Of a DNA stretch of 36,195 nucleotides, positions 6,944 to 15,349 are shown piece by piece (within the stretch, counting starts at the first letter, position 1; each line of letters starts with the position of its first letter). This DNA is from Actinomycetota bacterium (GTDB lineage Bacteria; Actinomycetota; Actinomycetes; Streptosporangiales; Streptosporangiaceae): the NCBI GenBank assembly GCA_027306495.1, contig DAHUZQ010000159.1, positions 1 through 36,195 of the forward strand, in the 5' to 3' direction. The position numbers and the translations under genes are program-made. The notes beneath the pieces are model-generated. The model worked only from the letters and a program-made list of their open reading frames with translations. It did not search any database and was not told the origin of the DNA.

Positions 6944-6972
6944 AGCTTACCAGCATCGGCAGACGGCGCTAA
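6944..6972 (-). promoter_or_regulatory. Putative promoter of the rpsF operon
   Basis: On the minus strand TTAGCG (6972-6967) and TAAGCT (6949-6944) are separated by exactly 17 bases. TAAGCT fits the TAnnnT -10 pattern; the -35 is a weak match. Transcription would begin near 6937 and leave a leader of about 95 bases containing the hairpin. Confidence 0.45.
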
Positions 6973-7065
6973 CCAATGATTTCGCCGCGGCCCAAGCGGG
7001 AATATCCGGTGATGTACCCATCGGGGGATATCCGAAGGCGAGCCGGAGTTCACGAAGGGGCGGCC

Positions 7066-7365
7066 ATGTCGCAAGCCAGCCGAGTACGTCCAGTCCGGCC
7101 ACACTTCCGGGTGACCAACGATCACCCCTTGGAGAACGGCCTGGCCGTTTTCACTCTGGTAGTCGGCCTGGTGGCATTCGCGACCGGCTGGATGCGGTCG
7201 CTGCATGTGGTCGCCTCATGGGCCGGGCTGGCCGCGCTGCTGGTGGGCCTGTACAGCCAGTTGATCTCGGCGACCCGCGCTGAGCGGATGGTGATCGTGA
7301 CCGGCCTGGTGGCGGCATTCGTCGGGCTGGCCCTGGGCCTGGCACACGGGGCGTTCCTGCCCTGA
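7066..7365 (+). CDS. Small membrane protein
   Basis: The 99-residue protein has a polar N-terminal 25 residues and then three hydrophobic segments: LAVFTLVVGLVAFATGW (about 29-45), VVASWAGLAALLVGLYSQLI (about 50-69) and VIVTGLVAAFVGLALGLAHG (about 77-96). It ends right after the last segment. GAAGGGG precedes ATG 7066, and the frame further upstream has no membrane character. It is divergent from rpsF. Small proteins of this kind are found in this position in related actinomycetes, but no function is known to me. Confidence 0.75.
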   Translation: MSQASRVRPVRPHFRVTNDHPLENGLAVFTLVVGLVAFATGWMRSLHVVASWAGLAALLVGLYSQLISATRAERMVIVTGLVAAFVGLALGLAHGAFLP

Positions 7366-7395
7366 CCCCGTGGCGGGCCGCATTGGGCTCGGGCC

Positions 7396-8196
7396 ATGGT
7401 CCGGGTCGGTGCCCATGACCGCGAGGGTGACCCGCTTGCCGTGGCTCGGGCCACCCGTGCCCAGGCCATCCAGTTCTTCCTGGGCGACCCCCAGGGCTGG
7501 AACGGCCCCGTTGTCCCGGGTGGGGATCCCGCTGCCCTTCGTGCGGCGTTTGCGGCCATGGACGTGGACGTCTACATCCACGCGCCCTACGGCATCAACG
7601 TTGCCAGCACCAACAACCGCATCCGGATACCGAGCCGTAAGCTGCTCGGCCAGCACCTGCGGGCCGCCGCCGAGGTGGGGGCGAAGGGCCTGGTCGTGCA
7701 TGGTGGCCACGTCACCGGGGACGCCCCCGACCAGGCCGGCTACGAGAACTGGCGCAAGGCCATCGAACGCCTCCCGCGCCCGGTGCCGCTGCTGATCGAG
7801 AACACCGCGGGCGGAGACCACGCCACGGCACGCGGCGTCGATGCCATCGCCCGCCTGTGGGAGGTCATCGGTGACGGCGGCGGGGGTGGTGGGGAGGCCG
7901 GCTTCTGCCTCGACACCTGTCACGCTCATGCAGGGGGCGACGACCTGGAGAATGTGGTGGACAAGATCGGGCAAGCCGGTATCTACCCTGCCGGGGCCGC
8001 CGCACGGCGGGCGCTCCCCCACGACCGCCAGTTGCGCAGTGTCACCTGGTCCGGGGCACCCGCCAGCACCCCACCCGCCGGATCGTCCTCGCCGCCGGCC
8101 CGCACGATGTCCGTCTCCGGATTCAGGATGTCCCGGGTGACGAGGGCGGCAAGCAGCGCTACCGTCAGGAACCGCGCCAGCAGCGCGGCGAAGTAG
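7396..8196 (+). pseudogene. nfo: Endonuclease IV (Nfo) truncated at its C-terminus
   Basis: Endonuclease IV cuts DNA at abasic sites with three zinc ions in a TIM barrel. The first 190 residues are a good match: AIQFFLGDPQGW, HAPYGINVASTNNRIRIPSR, VVHGGHVTG, LLIENTAGG and FCLDTCHAHAGGDDLENV. Five of the nine metal ligands can be placed (His62, His102, Glu135, Asp173, His176). From about position 7970 the likeness stops. The frame runs about 75 more codons antisense to the GT87 gene and gives low-complexity sequence. The part with the other four ligands (His216, Asp229, His231 and Glu261 in E. coli numbering) is absent. The frame has no stop before 8194, so a fusion-like protein may be made, but catalysis looks impossible. 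No strong ribosome-binding site is seen. Confidence 0.75.
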
Positions 8197-9410
8197 AGGC
8201 CCGTCCCGATGCCGCCGTCCGTCGCCCGGCCGACCTCGACCGTGATCAGGTAGGCCCAGATGGCGAAGAAGTAGCCCACTTCGGCCACCTGCCACAGGCC
8301 CCACGACCAGAACCGGGGTCTGGCGAGCACCACGAGCGGGGCCAGCCAGATCACGTATTGCGGTGACCAGACCTTGTTCACCAGCAGGAAGACGGCCAGC
8401 ACCAGGAAGCAGACCTGGGCCACCCTCGGCCTGCGCGGCGCCGCCAGGATGAGGAGCGCGATCAGCACGCAGCCGATCGCGAACAGCAGCAGCGAGGCTG
8501 TGTTGACCCCCGTGACCGACAGGCCACCCAGCAACGGCCAGTGCTCCGCCTGGAAGAAGTACCAGATCGAGCCCCAATCGGCGGGCCGGATGTCATTGAG
8601 CTGGTAGAAGCGCAGCCACCCGGTGGGGGCGGCGATCGCGACGGGGAGGTTCACGGCCAGCCAGGTCAGCGCCGCGGACCCCGCCATGACCGCGAACGCC
8701 CGCAGACGGCCCGCGCGCAGGCACAACAGCAGCAACGGGCCGAAGAACAGCACAGGGTAGAACTTGGTGGCGACCGCGAGCCCGAGCAGGATCCCCGCCA
8801 GCACATGGCGCCGGCCGGCCCAGGCCGCCAGCCCCATGGTGGCCAGCCCCATGGCGAGCAGGTCCCAGTTGATGAACGCGCCCAGGATCAGCGCCGGCGC
8901 AAGCGCGACGCCTAGCGCGGTCCACCGTCGCGACCGCCCCGCCAGGTAGGCGGTGGCTAGCGTCCCGGCGAGTGAGAACACCGCCAGCAGCACGACCGTG
9001 ACATCGAAGAACTCCCGGCCGCGCACGTACGGGTCGCTGATTGGCCGCACCACCCACGCGGCCGCCTGCATCGCACCGCCGATCAGAACGGGGTACTCAA
9101 CAGGGTGGCCGAGGTAGGGCACCTTGCCGGCGGACAGCCCCTCGCCGAAGTAGAGCGGGTAGATGTCGGTGTAGCAGTGGGCCTGGAACTGCTTGAGGTA
9201 GAAGTTCCAGTCCCCGCTCCGGCAGGCGGCCTTGTTGACGAACCCGAGCAGGCTGCCGAGCAGGCTCGCCCCGGCCAGGGCGGCACCCGAGCCGGCCAGC
9301 AGAGCCACTCGCCCGGCCCACACCGGGCCACCCGGCCGCCGCCCCTGGGGCGGCACCACGTCCCCGGCTGGCGGGCCGCTGGCCCGGCGCTGCGTCATCG
9401 GTTCATCCAT
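7983..9410 (-). CDS. GT87 (DUF2029) polytopic glycosyltransferase
   Basis: The 475-residue protein has about ten to twelve hydrophobic segments after a polar N-terminal 30 residues. It fits the GT-C fold family GT87/DUF2029, which uses polyprenyl-phosphate sugars outside the membrane; mycobacterial PimE-type mannosyltransferases belong here. Visible traits are the first extracellular loop with GDWNFYLKQFQAHCYTDIYPLYF and the HPVEYPVL segment, LGAFINWDLLAMGL (Asp in a conserved loop) and GLAVATKFYPVLFFGPLLLLCLRAGR. It lies between the ribosomal operon and the penicillin-binding protein, as in Streptomyces, which suggests an envelope role. Neither ATG 9410 nor ATG 9398 has a clear ribosome-binding site. 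Its 3' end abuts the broken nfo. Confidence 0.85.
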   Translation of the reverse strand: MDEPMTQRRASGPPAGDVVPPQGRRPGGPVWAGRVALLAGSGAALAGASLLGSLLGFVNKAACRSGDWNFYLKQFQAHCYTDIYPLYFGEGLSAGKVPYLGHPVEYPVLIGGAMQAAAWVVRPISDPYVRGREFFDVTVVLLAVFSLAGTLATAYLAGRSRRWTALGVALAPALILGAFINWDLLAMGLATMGLAAWAGRRHVLAGILLGLAVATKFYPVLFFGPLLLLCLRAGRLRAFAVMAGSAALTWLAVNLPVAIAAPTGWLRFYQLNDIRPADWGSIWYFFQAEHWPLLGGLSVTGVNTASLLLFAIGCVLIALLILAAPRRPRVAQVCFLVLAVFLLVNKVWSPQYVIWLAPLVVLARPRFWSWGLWQVAEVGYFFAIWAYLITVEVGRATDGGIGTGLYFAALLARFLTVALLAALVTRDILNPETDIVRAGGEDDPAGGVLAGAPDQVTLRNWRSWGSARRAAAPAG

Positions 9411-9452
9411 ACCACGCGCGGCACGGCACCGGGCAGGCGCCGGCCTCGCCGG

Positions 9453-12400
9453 TCAGCCTCGTCTACCGGGCCTGCGGCGGCGTCTGGACGGCAGCGCGAC
9501 CACCGCGATGCCACCGAACAGCACGGTGCCGACGACCGCGGTCCCGGCCATGGAGGTCGACGTGCCCGATTGTCCCGGCCCCCCGCCGGGAGAAGTGATC
9601 GTCGGTGATGGCGAGCACGGGGTCGGCAGGGGCGGACATGACGACGGCGAGGGTGACGGCGAGGGTGACGGCGAGCAGTGGGGGTTGCCCTGGCCGTGGC
9701 AGCTGGGGGTCGGGGAAGGGCTGGGGCCCGGCCGGTGGTGCCTGGGCTTGCGCTTGGGGAGCTTGCCCACCAGGTTCCAGGTCGTGCCCAGGTTGGCCGG
9801 CGGCGTCGGCCAGGCCGTCACCGGTTCGTTGCTGAACTGGCTGGTGAAGTAGTCGTGCCAGATGGTGGCGGGCCACCCGCCGCCGTACCCGGCCAGCCCG
9901 CCGACGCGAAACAGGGTCTGGATGCCGGCTGGCGGAGCGTACTGCAGAGAGGTTTTCGCCCCGCACTTCACCTGCAGTCGTGGGGGGCAGCCCGGGTGCG
10001 CCACGAACATCCCGACCGCCATGGCGTAATCGGGGGTGGCCCCCAGGAAGAACCCGGACTGGGCCAGGTTGGTCGTCCCCGTCTTGGCGATGGCGACCTG
10101 CCCGTTCGGCAGGTTGTCACCCGGGGCGGTGCCGCCTGGGTAGAGGTCCTGGGACATGGCCCAGTCCATTTCGGCCGCCTGCGGCGCCGTCAGCACGGCG
10201 TGGGTGGCGACGGGCGGCCTTATGACGTGCGAGCCGGCCACGATCTTCACGATCGCGTGCGAAGCGTGGTACACGCCGTTGTCGGCGATGGTGGCGACCA
10301 TGGTCGCCTGCTCGAGCACCGTCAGGGAGCCCTGTCCCAGCGCCTCGCCGACACCGTTTTCGTTGCTCGCCAGGGCAGTTCCCGTCCCGGTGTAGACGCC
10401 GAAATCCTGCGCGGTCTGCATGACCGCCGCCCCGCCCACCCGCGAATAGAGCGAGGTATAGGCGGTGTTGAGGGACGCGGCCATCGCCTTCTGCACGCTC
10501 ACGGGGCCGACGCTGGCGGGAGTGTCGTCGTTGATGACCTCAAACCAGCCCGCTCCCGGAGTGGTGCCGCCGCCTGCGCCCTGGTACTTGGGGTAGACGG
10601 TCGTGCCCGATCCGACCGGCGGGATCCACAGCGGCGAGAACCCGTTCATGACGCTGGTCATCGCGTTCATGCCCTGCTTAAGGGCGGTCGCGAGCACGTA
10701 GGGCTTGAAGGAGGATCCCACCTGGTTGTAGGACTCCATCGCGTAGTCGAATGGGTGCTGGTTGTAGTTCTGACCACCGTACTCTGCCAGGATGTCACCG
10801 GTGCTCGGCTGGATGAGCACGGCGCCGGTGTCTACCCACTTCGGCAGATGATTGCACGTAAACCCGTAATTGCTCGGATCCCCCCCTCCGACCAGTGCCA
10901 CCGCCGGCGGGGCACACTCCCTCATCAGCTTCTGATTCTGCGCCACCGTCGCGTACAGCGCGTTCATCAGCTTCTGGTTGTAGGAGGTGTAGATCTTGAG
11001 CCCGGCGGTCGTGGCGCGGGCCATCGCCTGCTGGGCGGTGTTGAGGTGCCAGTAGTTCTGGAGTTCGTAGAGCACCCGCTGCATGATGTAACCGCGGTAG
11101 CCGCCCCAGTTCGCGTTCGTGTTGTGGGCGACCGTGGGGAACTTGAGCTTGGCGGCCGCCTGCGCGGACAGGTCACCCATCTGCACCATGGTGGCGAGTG
11201 TGTGGTACCGCCAGCGCCAGACCAAGGCCTTGTAGGCAGCGCCCGCATTGGGAAGCGGGCTGTAGTAGCCGGGCAACTGGACCATCGAGGCGAGCATCGC
11301 CGACTGCGCCACGTTCATCTGGGAGGCGGGGATGCCGAAGTAGGCCTCCGACGCGGCTCCCACGCCGGTTGAGCCGGCGCCGAAGTACACCGTGTTGAGG
11401 TACTCGGTGAGGATCCAGGACTTCGACTTCTCTCGCGCGAGCTTCTCGGCGATGAGGATTTCCTTGAACTTGTTCGCAAGCCCCGACGTCAGCGTGCTGG
11501 AATTGGTCGCCTGGGTGGACAGGCCCTCATAGCCCTGCTTCACCAGTTGCTCGGTGATCGTGGAGGCACCCTGCAGGTTGCCGCCGGAACTGGTCAGGTC
11601 GGAGAGGGCGGCGCGGATGATGCCGGTGATCGACACCCCGCCCTCGTGGTAGAAGTTCTTGTCTTCGGCGGCCACCATCGCCTCCCGCATGGTCTGCGGG
11701 ATCTGGTTGCCGTTCAGGACGATGTGGCTGGTCTGCCCGAAGGACGCCACCGGCTTGCCGTTGCTGAAGTACACGGTGGAGGCAACGCTGGACTGGTTCA
11801 CCAGTTGCCGCATGCTCGGGATCTTGGTGTTGGCGTAGGCGATGCCGACAATGACCGACCCCAGCAGGACCAGCGAGCCGAAGCCGGCCGCCAGCACGGC
11901 GAGCACCTTCTTCCAGGTCCACCGGCGCCACCAGTCGCCCTTGCCGTGCGGCTGGTGACCGCCGCCGTCATCCCATCCGCCGGAACCGCCGCCGCGCGGG
12001 TGCCTCACCCTGGCCAGCAGGCCGGCCAGGCCGCGGGGACGTTCCGGGCCATCCTCAAGACGACGTTCGGGGCCATCCTCAAGACGACGTTCCGGGCCAT
12101 CCTCCGGTCGACGCCGACGCCAGTCCGTGGCGTCCCGGTAACGTTCACGCAGGCCAGTCGCCCCGTGCCGGCCGACGGAATCCCCGGCCTCCGGCCGGTC
12201 CCGCGGCCCGCGCCGCCAGGAACGGCTCGCCGCCTCATCCGCCTCCGACCAGAAATCCCGGCCGCTTCCCGGTCGGCCGGCCCGGTCAGCGGGCATTCCC
12301 CGCCCGGCCGCCCGATCCCCCGGCCAGGACCGCCCACGGGCATCCGCGCCCGCGGGCTCGTTCCCGCCCCTGCCGTTCCTGCCGGCTCCATCGCGGCCTG

Positions 12401-12836
12401 ACGAACCGCGGCCAGGCATCCCCCCGCGGCCACCCGAGCCGACGCGCTCAGCACGTCGCGGAAAGTCCGGGCCCTCGCGACCGCCCCCCCAGCCGGGTGC
12501 TCCGCCGCTGTCACCATCCCGGCCGCCTTCCGCGGCGGACCGGCCTCGTCCGGCCCCTCCACCGCGGCCGCCGTCTCCGCCCCGCCGCTGGCCGGAACCC
12601 TGGCCATAGCCCGGATCGCGGGCCGGGCGCCCATGGCCGTTCCCGCCGTCCGCGGCGGCCGACCATGGGCGGCCCGCGCGTCTCCTGCCACCTCCGGTGG
12701 GGTCGGTCCAGGAATCGTCCGGAACGCCCGGCCGGGCACCGCGCTGGCGGCCTGCCCGGCCACTCCGGTACGGGTCAGGCCGATCTGGGGGGGGGTCTTG
12801 GTAACTCACGCGTCCTCGCTGGTATGGGTGGGGCAT
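9453..12836 (-). CDS. Class A penicillin-binding protein (transglycosylase/transpeptidase)
   Basis: A bifunctional peptidoglycan synthase of 1127 residues. Residues 1-310 are a cytoplasmic, disordered, Gly/Arg-rich tail with a 3-fold 8-residue repeat at 244-267. One membrane segment spans about 311-335. The GT51 transglycosylase domain follows, with catalytic Glu391 in AAEDKNFYHEGGVS and the motif GASTITEQLVKQ. The transpeptidase domain has SSFK (Ser708/Lys711), SLN (788-790) and KTG (918-920). A Pro/Ser-rich linker covers about 1037-1085. The protein ends with a hydrophobic stretch (about 1097-1116) and an Arg-rich tip, which is unusual. The start could instead be GTG 12809, which has GCGAGGAC close upstream; ATG 12836 has none. 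The long tail suggests interactions with division or growth-pole proteins. Confidence 0.93.
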   Translation of the reverse strand: MPHPYQRGRVSYQDPPPDRPDPYRSGRAGRQRGARPGVPDDSWTDPTGGGRRRAGRPWSAAADGGNGHGRPARDPGYGQGSGQRRGGDGGRGGGAGRGRSAAEGGRDGDSGGAPGWGGGREGPDFPRRAERVGSGGRGGMPGRGSSGRDGAGRNGRGGNEPAGADARGRSWPGDRAAGRGMPADRAGRPGSGRDFWSEADEAASRSWRRGPRDRPEAGDSVGRHGATGLRERYRDATDWRRRRPEDGPERRLEDGPERRLEDGPERPRGLAGLLARVRHPRGGGSGGWDDGGGHQPHGKGDWWRRWTWKKVLAVLAAGFGSLVLLGSVIVGIAYANTKIPSMRQLVNQSSVASTVYFSNGKPVASFGQTSHIVLNGNQIPQTMREAMVAAEDKNFYHEGGVSITGIIRAALSDLTSSGGNLQGASTITEQLVKQGYEGLSTQATNSSTLTSGLANKFKEILIAEKLAREKSKSWILTEYLNTVYFGAGSTGVGAASEAYFGIPASQMNVAQSAMLASMVQLPGYYSPLPNAGAAYKALVWRWRYHTLATMVQMGDLSAQAAAKLKFPTVAHNTNANWGGYRGYIMQRVLYELQNYWHLNTAQQAMARATTAGLKIYTSYNQKLMNALYATVAQNQKLMRECAPPAVALVGGGDPSNYGFTCNHLPKWVDTGAVLIQPSTGDILAEYGGQNYNQHPFDYAMESYNQVGSSFKPYVLATALKQGMNAMTSVMNGFSPLWIPPVGSGTTVYPKYQGAGGGTTPGAGWFEVINDDTPASVGPVSVQKAMAASLNTAYTSLYSRVGGAAVMQTAQDFGVYTGTGTALASNENGVGEALGQGSLTVLEQATMVATIADNGVYHASHAIVKIVAGSHVIRPPVATHAVLTAPQAAEMDWAMSQDLYPGGTAPGDNLPNGQVAIAKTGTTNLAQSGFFLGATPDYAMAVGMFVAHPGCPPRLQVKCGAKTSLQYAPPAGIQTLFRVGGLAGYGGGWPATIWHDYFTSQFSNEPVTAWPTPPANLGTTWNLVGKLPKRKPRHHRPGPSPSPTPSCHGQGNPHCSPSPSPSPSPSSCPPLPTPCSPSPTITSPGGGPGQSGTSTSMAGTAVVGTVLFGGIAVVALPSRRRRRPGRRG
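9643..9675 (-). repeat. 12-bp tandem repeat encoding Ser-Pro repeats
   Basis: GACGGCGAGGGT repeats 2.75 times and encodes the alternating Ser-Pro run in the C-terminal linker of the penicillin-binding protein. Its copy number probably varies between strains by slippage. Confidence 0.8.
12036..12107 (-). repeat. 24-bp tandem repeat in the PBP N-terminal tail
   Basis: Three near-identical 24-bp units encode the 8-residue motif LEDGPERR (first unit PEDGPERR, last unit LEDGPERP) at residues 244-267 of the penicillin-binding protein. The charged repeat lies in the cytoplasmic disordered tail, about 45 residues before the membrane segment. Confidence 0.85.
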
Positions 12837-12978
12837 TCGCGGCTGGGCGCCGCGCGCCGCGCTTCACGGTACCTGGCGGCACCGTTCCCGGCTGCTGATC
12901 TCGGTCGCGGTCGTATTCACTCACTCCGCGCACGCGCCGCTACGGATAGTGGGCACAGCGGCAATGATCGCTACGCGC

Positions 12979-13383
12979 TCACTCTCCCGCCCGTGCCCGG
13001 CGGCCCCGCCGGCTGTGGGGCTCTCCCGTGCCGAGAACGTAGGACGACGCGAGGTGGTTCCAGCCACAACTTTGGCAGACCTCCACCACGTACACCCGGA
13101 ACTCGCCATATTCAGCGGCCATCTCCGCGAGTTCTGACCCCTGCTTTACCCGGCCCGTATAAGGCCCGAGTTCGTCTCCGTACACGTAGGTGACATGGGT
13201 GAGCTTGTTGCGGCGGCAGATCGGGCATCCGGTGTCGGTGGCTTCCCCATGGAACTTCGCGGCGCGCAGCAGGTAAGGGTGGGCGTCGCAGACATCGGCG
13301 ACTGTCGTGTGGCCGGCGAGGACAGACGCGAGCGTTGCCCGGCGGGCAAGCCCGTAATCGACCACAGATCGCCTCGGTCCCAT
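12979..13383 (-). CDS. DUF5318 zinc-ribbon protein
   Basis: The 134-residue protein matches the actinobacterial DUF5318 family in length, in its start (VVDYGLARRATL) and in the core VCDAHPYLLRAAKFHGEATDTGCPICRR. Two Cys-x-x-Cys pairs (Cys53/56 and Cys103/106) should form one zinc ribbon. Function is unknown in the family. The gene always seems to sit next to the penicillin-binding protein and padR/ino1 in related actinomycetes, as here. ATG 13383 has GGAG directly before it, too close to act as a ribosome-binding site; GTG 13365 with GAGGCG five bases upstream is an alternative start. Confidence 0.85.
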   Translation of the reverse strand: MGPRRSVVDYGLARRATLASVLAGHTTVADVCDAHPYLLRAAKFHGEATDTGCPICRRNKLTHVTYVYGDELGPYTGRVKQGSELAEMAAEYGEFRVYVVEVCQSCGWNHLASSYVLGTGEPHSRRGRRARAGE

Positions 13384-13501
13384 CTCCGACAGCGTACGAC
13401 GTGATCACGGCCCGACCCAGATCCCGCCCGGACCTGCCCGTCCCCGCTGCGGGCGGGCCCCCCGGCGGTTGCGTGGTCATCCGTAATGACCTATCCTGGC
13501 A

Positions 13502-13520
13502 ATGTATCGGTTCGATACAT
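13502..13520. promoter_or_regulatory. PadR-like operator
   Basis: ATGTATCG-GTT-CGATACAT is a perfect inverted repeat with 8-bp arms, 73 bases upstream of the padR start. PadR-family operators in other bacteria are ATGT/ACAT dyads. It lies just after TATCCT (13492-13497), a possible -10, so a bound repressor would block transcription start. Autoregulation of padR, and through it of ino1, is the natural reading. Confidence 0.65.
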
Positions 13521-13530
13521 CGATTGTGTT

Positions 13531-13552
13531 GTCCGGGCGCTGCAGCCCGGAC
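13531..13552 (+). promoter_or_regulatory. Leader hairpin before padR
   Basis: GTCCGGGC-GCTGCA-GCCCGGAC is a perfect 8-bp stem with a 6-base loop, 11 bases after the PadR operator and 40 bases before the padR start. If transcription starts near the operator this hairpin lies in the leader RNA. It could stabilise the mRNA or act as an attenuator; nothing in the sequence decides this. Confidence 0.5.
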
Positions 13553-13592
13553 CGAAGATGAATATCACCTGTCCCGCAGGGAAGTGCAAGCT

Positions 13593-14213
13593 GTGAGCGG
13601 TCAGCGGTCGCGGGTACTCGAGCTTGCGATACTCGGGTTGCTGCACGAGTCGCCCATGCATGGCTACGAGCTCCGGAAGCGGCTCAACGCCCTGCTCGGG
13701 GCGTTCCGTGCGTTCGGGTACGGGTCGCTCTACCCATGCCTGAAGGACTTGCTCACGCAGGGCCTCATCGCCGAGGAGCAACCGGGCAGTGTCACCAAGC
13801 CACTGGCGGGCCGGCGGTCCAAGATCGTCTACCGGCTGACGGCGGAGGGCAAGGAGCGCCTGCAGGATCTGCTCGCCGAGTCCGGCCCCGCCGCCTGGGA
13901 TGACGACGGGTTCGGGGTGCATTTCGCCTTCTTCAGCCAGACCAGGGCGGACATCCGGTTGCGGATCCTGGAGGGCCGGCGGTCCAGGCTCGAGGAGCGA
14001 CTGGACAACGTCCGCGCCGCTATGGCGCGCACCAGGGAACGGCTCGACAGTTACACGCTGGAATTGCACCGGCACGGACTCGAATCAGTGGAGCGCGAGG
14101 TCCGCTGGCTCAACGAGCTGATCGACTCGGAGCGGCGGTCCGAGCCCACGCCGGGGCTGAAGTCACCGCGGCACACAGATACCGGCACGTCTGCAGGGAC
14201 AGCCGTCAGCTAA
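13593..14213 (+). CDS. PadR-family transcriptional regulator
   Basis: The 206-residue protein has the PadR winged helix at the N-terminus: LELAILGLLHESPMHGYELRKRL, then FGYGSLYPCLKDLLTQGLIAEEQ and the wing ending SKIVYRLTAEGKERL. A long C-terminal part (about 115-190), largely helical and rich in Arg and Glu, should form the coiled-coil dimer arm. GTG 13593 is chosen because GGGAAG lies 9 bases upstream and the protein then starts just before the winged helix. A perfect dyad at 13502-13520 is its likely operator. ino1 follows after 48 bases on the same strand, so PadR may control inositol phosphate synthesis. Confidence 0.9.
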   Translation: MSGQRSRVLELAILGLLHESPMHGYELRKRLNALLGAFRAFGYGSLYPCLKDLLTQGLIAEEQPGSVTKPLAGRRSKIVYRLTAEGKERLQDLLAESGPAAWDDDGFGVHFAFFSQTRADIRLRILEGRRSRLEERLDNVRAAMARTRERLDSYTLELHRHGLESVEREVRWLNELIDSERRSEPTPGLKSPRHTDTGTSAGTAVS

Positions 14214-14221
14214 GACCGCGA

Positions 14222-14241
14222 GCGCCGCTCGCGAGCGGCGC
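14222..14241. promoter_or_regulatory. Perfect 20-bp palindrome between padR and ino1
   Basis: GCGCCGCTCG followed by its exact reverse complement CGAGCGGCGC makes a gapless palindrome 9 bases after the padR stop and 6 bases before the AGGAGC ribosome-binding site of ino1. As RNA it would form a strong cruciform-like hairpin close to the ribosome-binding site. It could be an operator, an attenuator or a processing site. Confidence 0.55.
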
Positions 14242-14261
14242 GGAGAACAGGAGCAAGCCTC

Positions 14262-15341
14262 ATGGGTTCGATACGGGTAGCCATCGTCGGGGTGGGCAAC
14301 TGCGCGAGTTCGCTGGTCCAGGGGGTGGAGTACTACAGGCACGCCGACCCCGAGAGCCGCGTGCCCGGCTTGATGCACGTCAAGTTCGGCCCCTACCACG
14401 TCAGCGATGTGGAGTTCGTCGCCGCCTTCGACGTCGATGCCAAGAAGGTCGGCCGCGACCTTGCGGAAGCCATCACGGCCAGCGAGAACAACACGATCAA
14501 GATCTGCGATGTGCCACCGACCGGTCTGACGGTGCAGCGTGGCCCGACCCTGGACGGCCTCGGCGAGTACTACCAGCAGATGATCAGCGAGTCCGACGAG
14601 CCGCACGTCGATGTGGTGCAGGTCCTGCGCGCCTCCCGGGCCGACGTGCTGGTCTCCTACCTGCCGGTCGGATCCGAGCAGGCCGACCGCTACTACGCCC
14701 AGTGCGCCCTGGACGCGGGCGTGGCGTTCGTGAATGCGCTGCCGGTGTTCATCGCCTCCGATCCGGAGTGGGCACGCAAGTTCACCGAGGCGGGCGTGCC
14801 GATCATCGGTGACGACATCAAGTCGCAGGTGGGCGCCACCATCACGCACCGGGTCCTGGCGAAGCTGTTCGAGGACCGCGGGGTGGAACTGCTGCGCACC
14901 TACCAGCTCAACTTCGGCGGCAACATGGACTTCATGAACATGCTGGAGCGCAGCCGGCTGGTGTCGAAGAAGATCTCCAAGACCCAGTCCGTCACCTCGC
15001 AGATCCCGCATGAGATGGAGCGGGCGGCCGTGCATATCGGTCCCTCCGACCACGTGCCCTGGCTCGATGACCGCAAGTGGGCCTATGTGCGGCTGGAGGG
15101 CCGGGCCTTCGGTGACGTGCCGCTCAACATGGAGTACAAGCTTGAGGTGTGGGACTCACCGAACTCGGCCGGCGTCATCATCGACGCCGTCCGCGCCGCC
15201 AAGATCGCCCTGGACCGGGGAATCGGCGGGCCGGTCCTGTCCGCGGCCTCCTACTTCATGAAGTCACCCCCCGAGCAGTACGCCGACGACGTGGCGCGCG
15301 AGGCGGTCGAGAGGTTCATCCGCGGCGACAACCCGCGCTGA
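14262..15341 (+). CDS. ino1: Myo-inositol-1-phosphate (inositol-3-phosphate) synthase
   Basis: The enzyme makes inositol 3-phosphate from glucose 6-phosphate with NAD, the first step toward mycothiol and phosphatidylinositol. The 359-residue protein has the Rossmann start [16 protein letters not shown] and family motifs [57 protein letters not shown] and [20 protein letters not shown]. Length equals the actinobacterial Ino1 norm. The AGGAGC site at 14248-14253 supports ATG 14262. It is downstream of padR and upstream of a cupin gene, probably in one operon. Confidence 0.97.
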   Translation: MGSIRVAIVGVGNCASSLVQGVEYYRHADPESRVPGLMHVKFGPYHVSDVEFVAAFDVDAKKVGRDLAEAITASENNTIKICDVPPTGLTVQRGPTLDGLGEYYQQMISESDEPHVDVVQVLRASRADVLVSYLPVGSEQADRYYAQCALDAGVAFVNALPVFIASDPEWARKFTEAGVPIIGDDIKSQVGATITHRVLAKLFEDRGVELLRTYQLNFGGNMDFMNMLERSRLVSKKISKTQSVTSQIPHEMERAAVHIGPSDHVPWLDDRKWAYVRLEGRAFGDVPLNMEYKLEVWDSPNSAGVIIDAVRAAKIALDRGIGGPVLSAASYFMKSPPEQYADDVAREAVERFIRGDNPR

Positions 15342-15349
15342 GGCCGGCG

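Noticed and set aside
9678-11372. Long plus-strand open frame opposite the penicillin-binding protein
   Set aside because: It has no recognisable domain and lies wholly inside a gene with complete catalytic motifs on the other strand.
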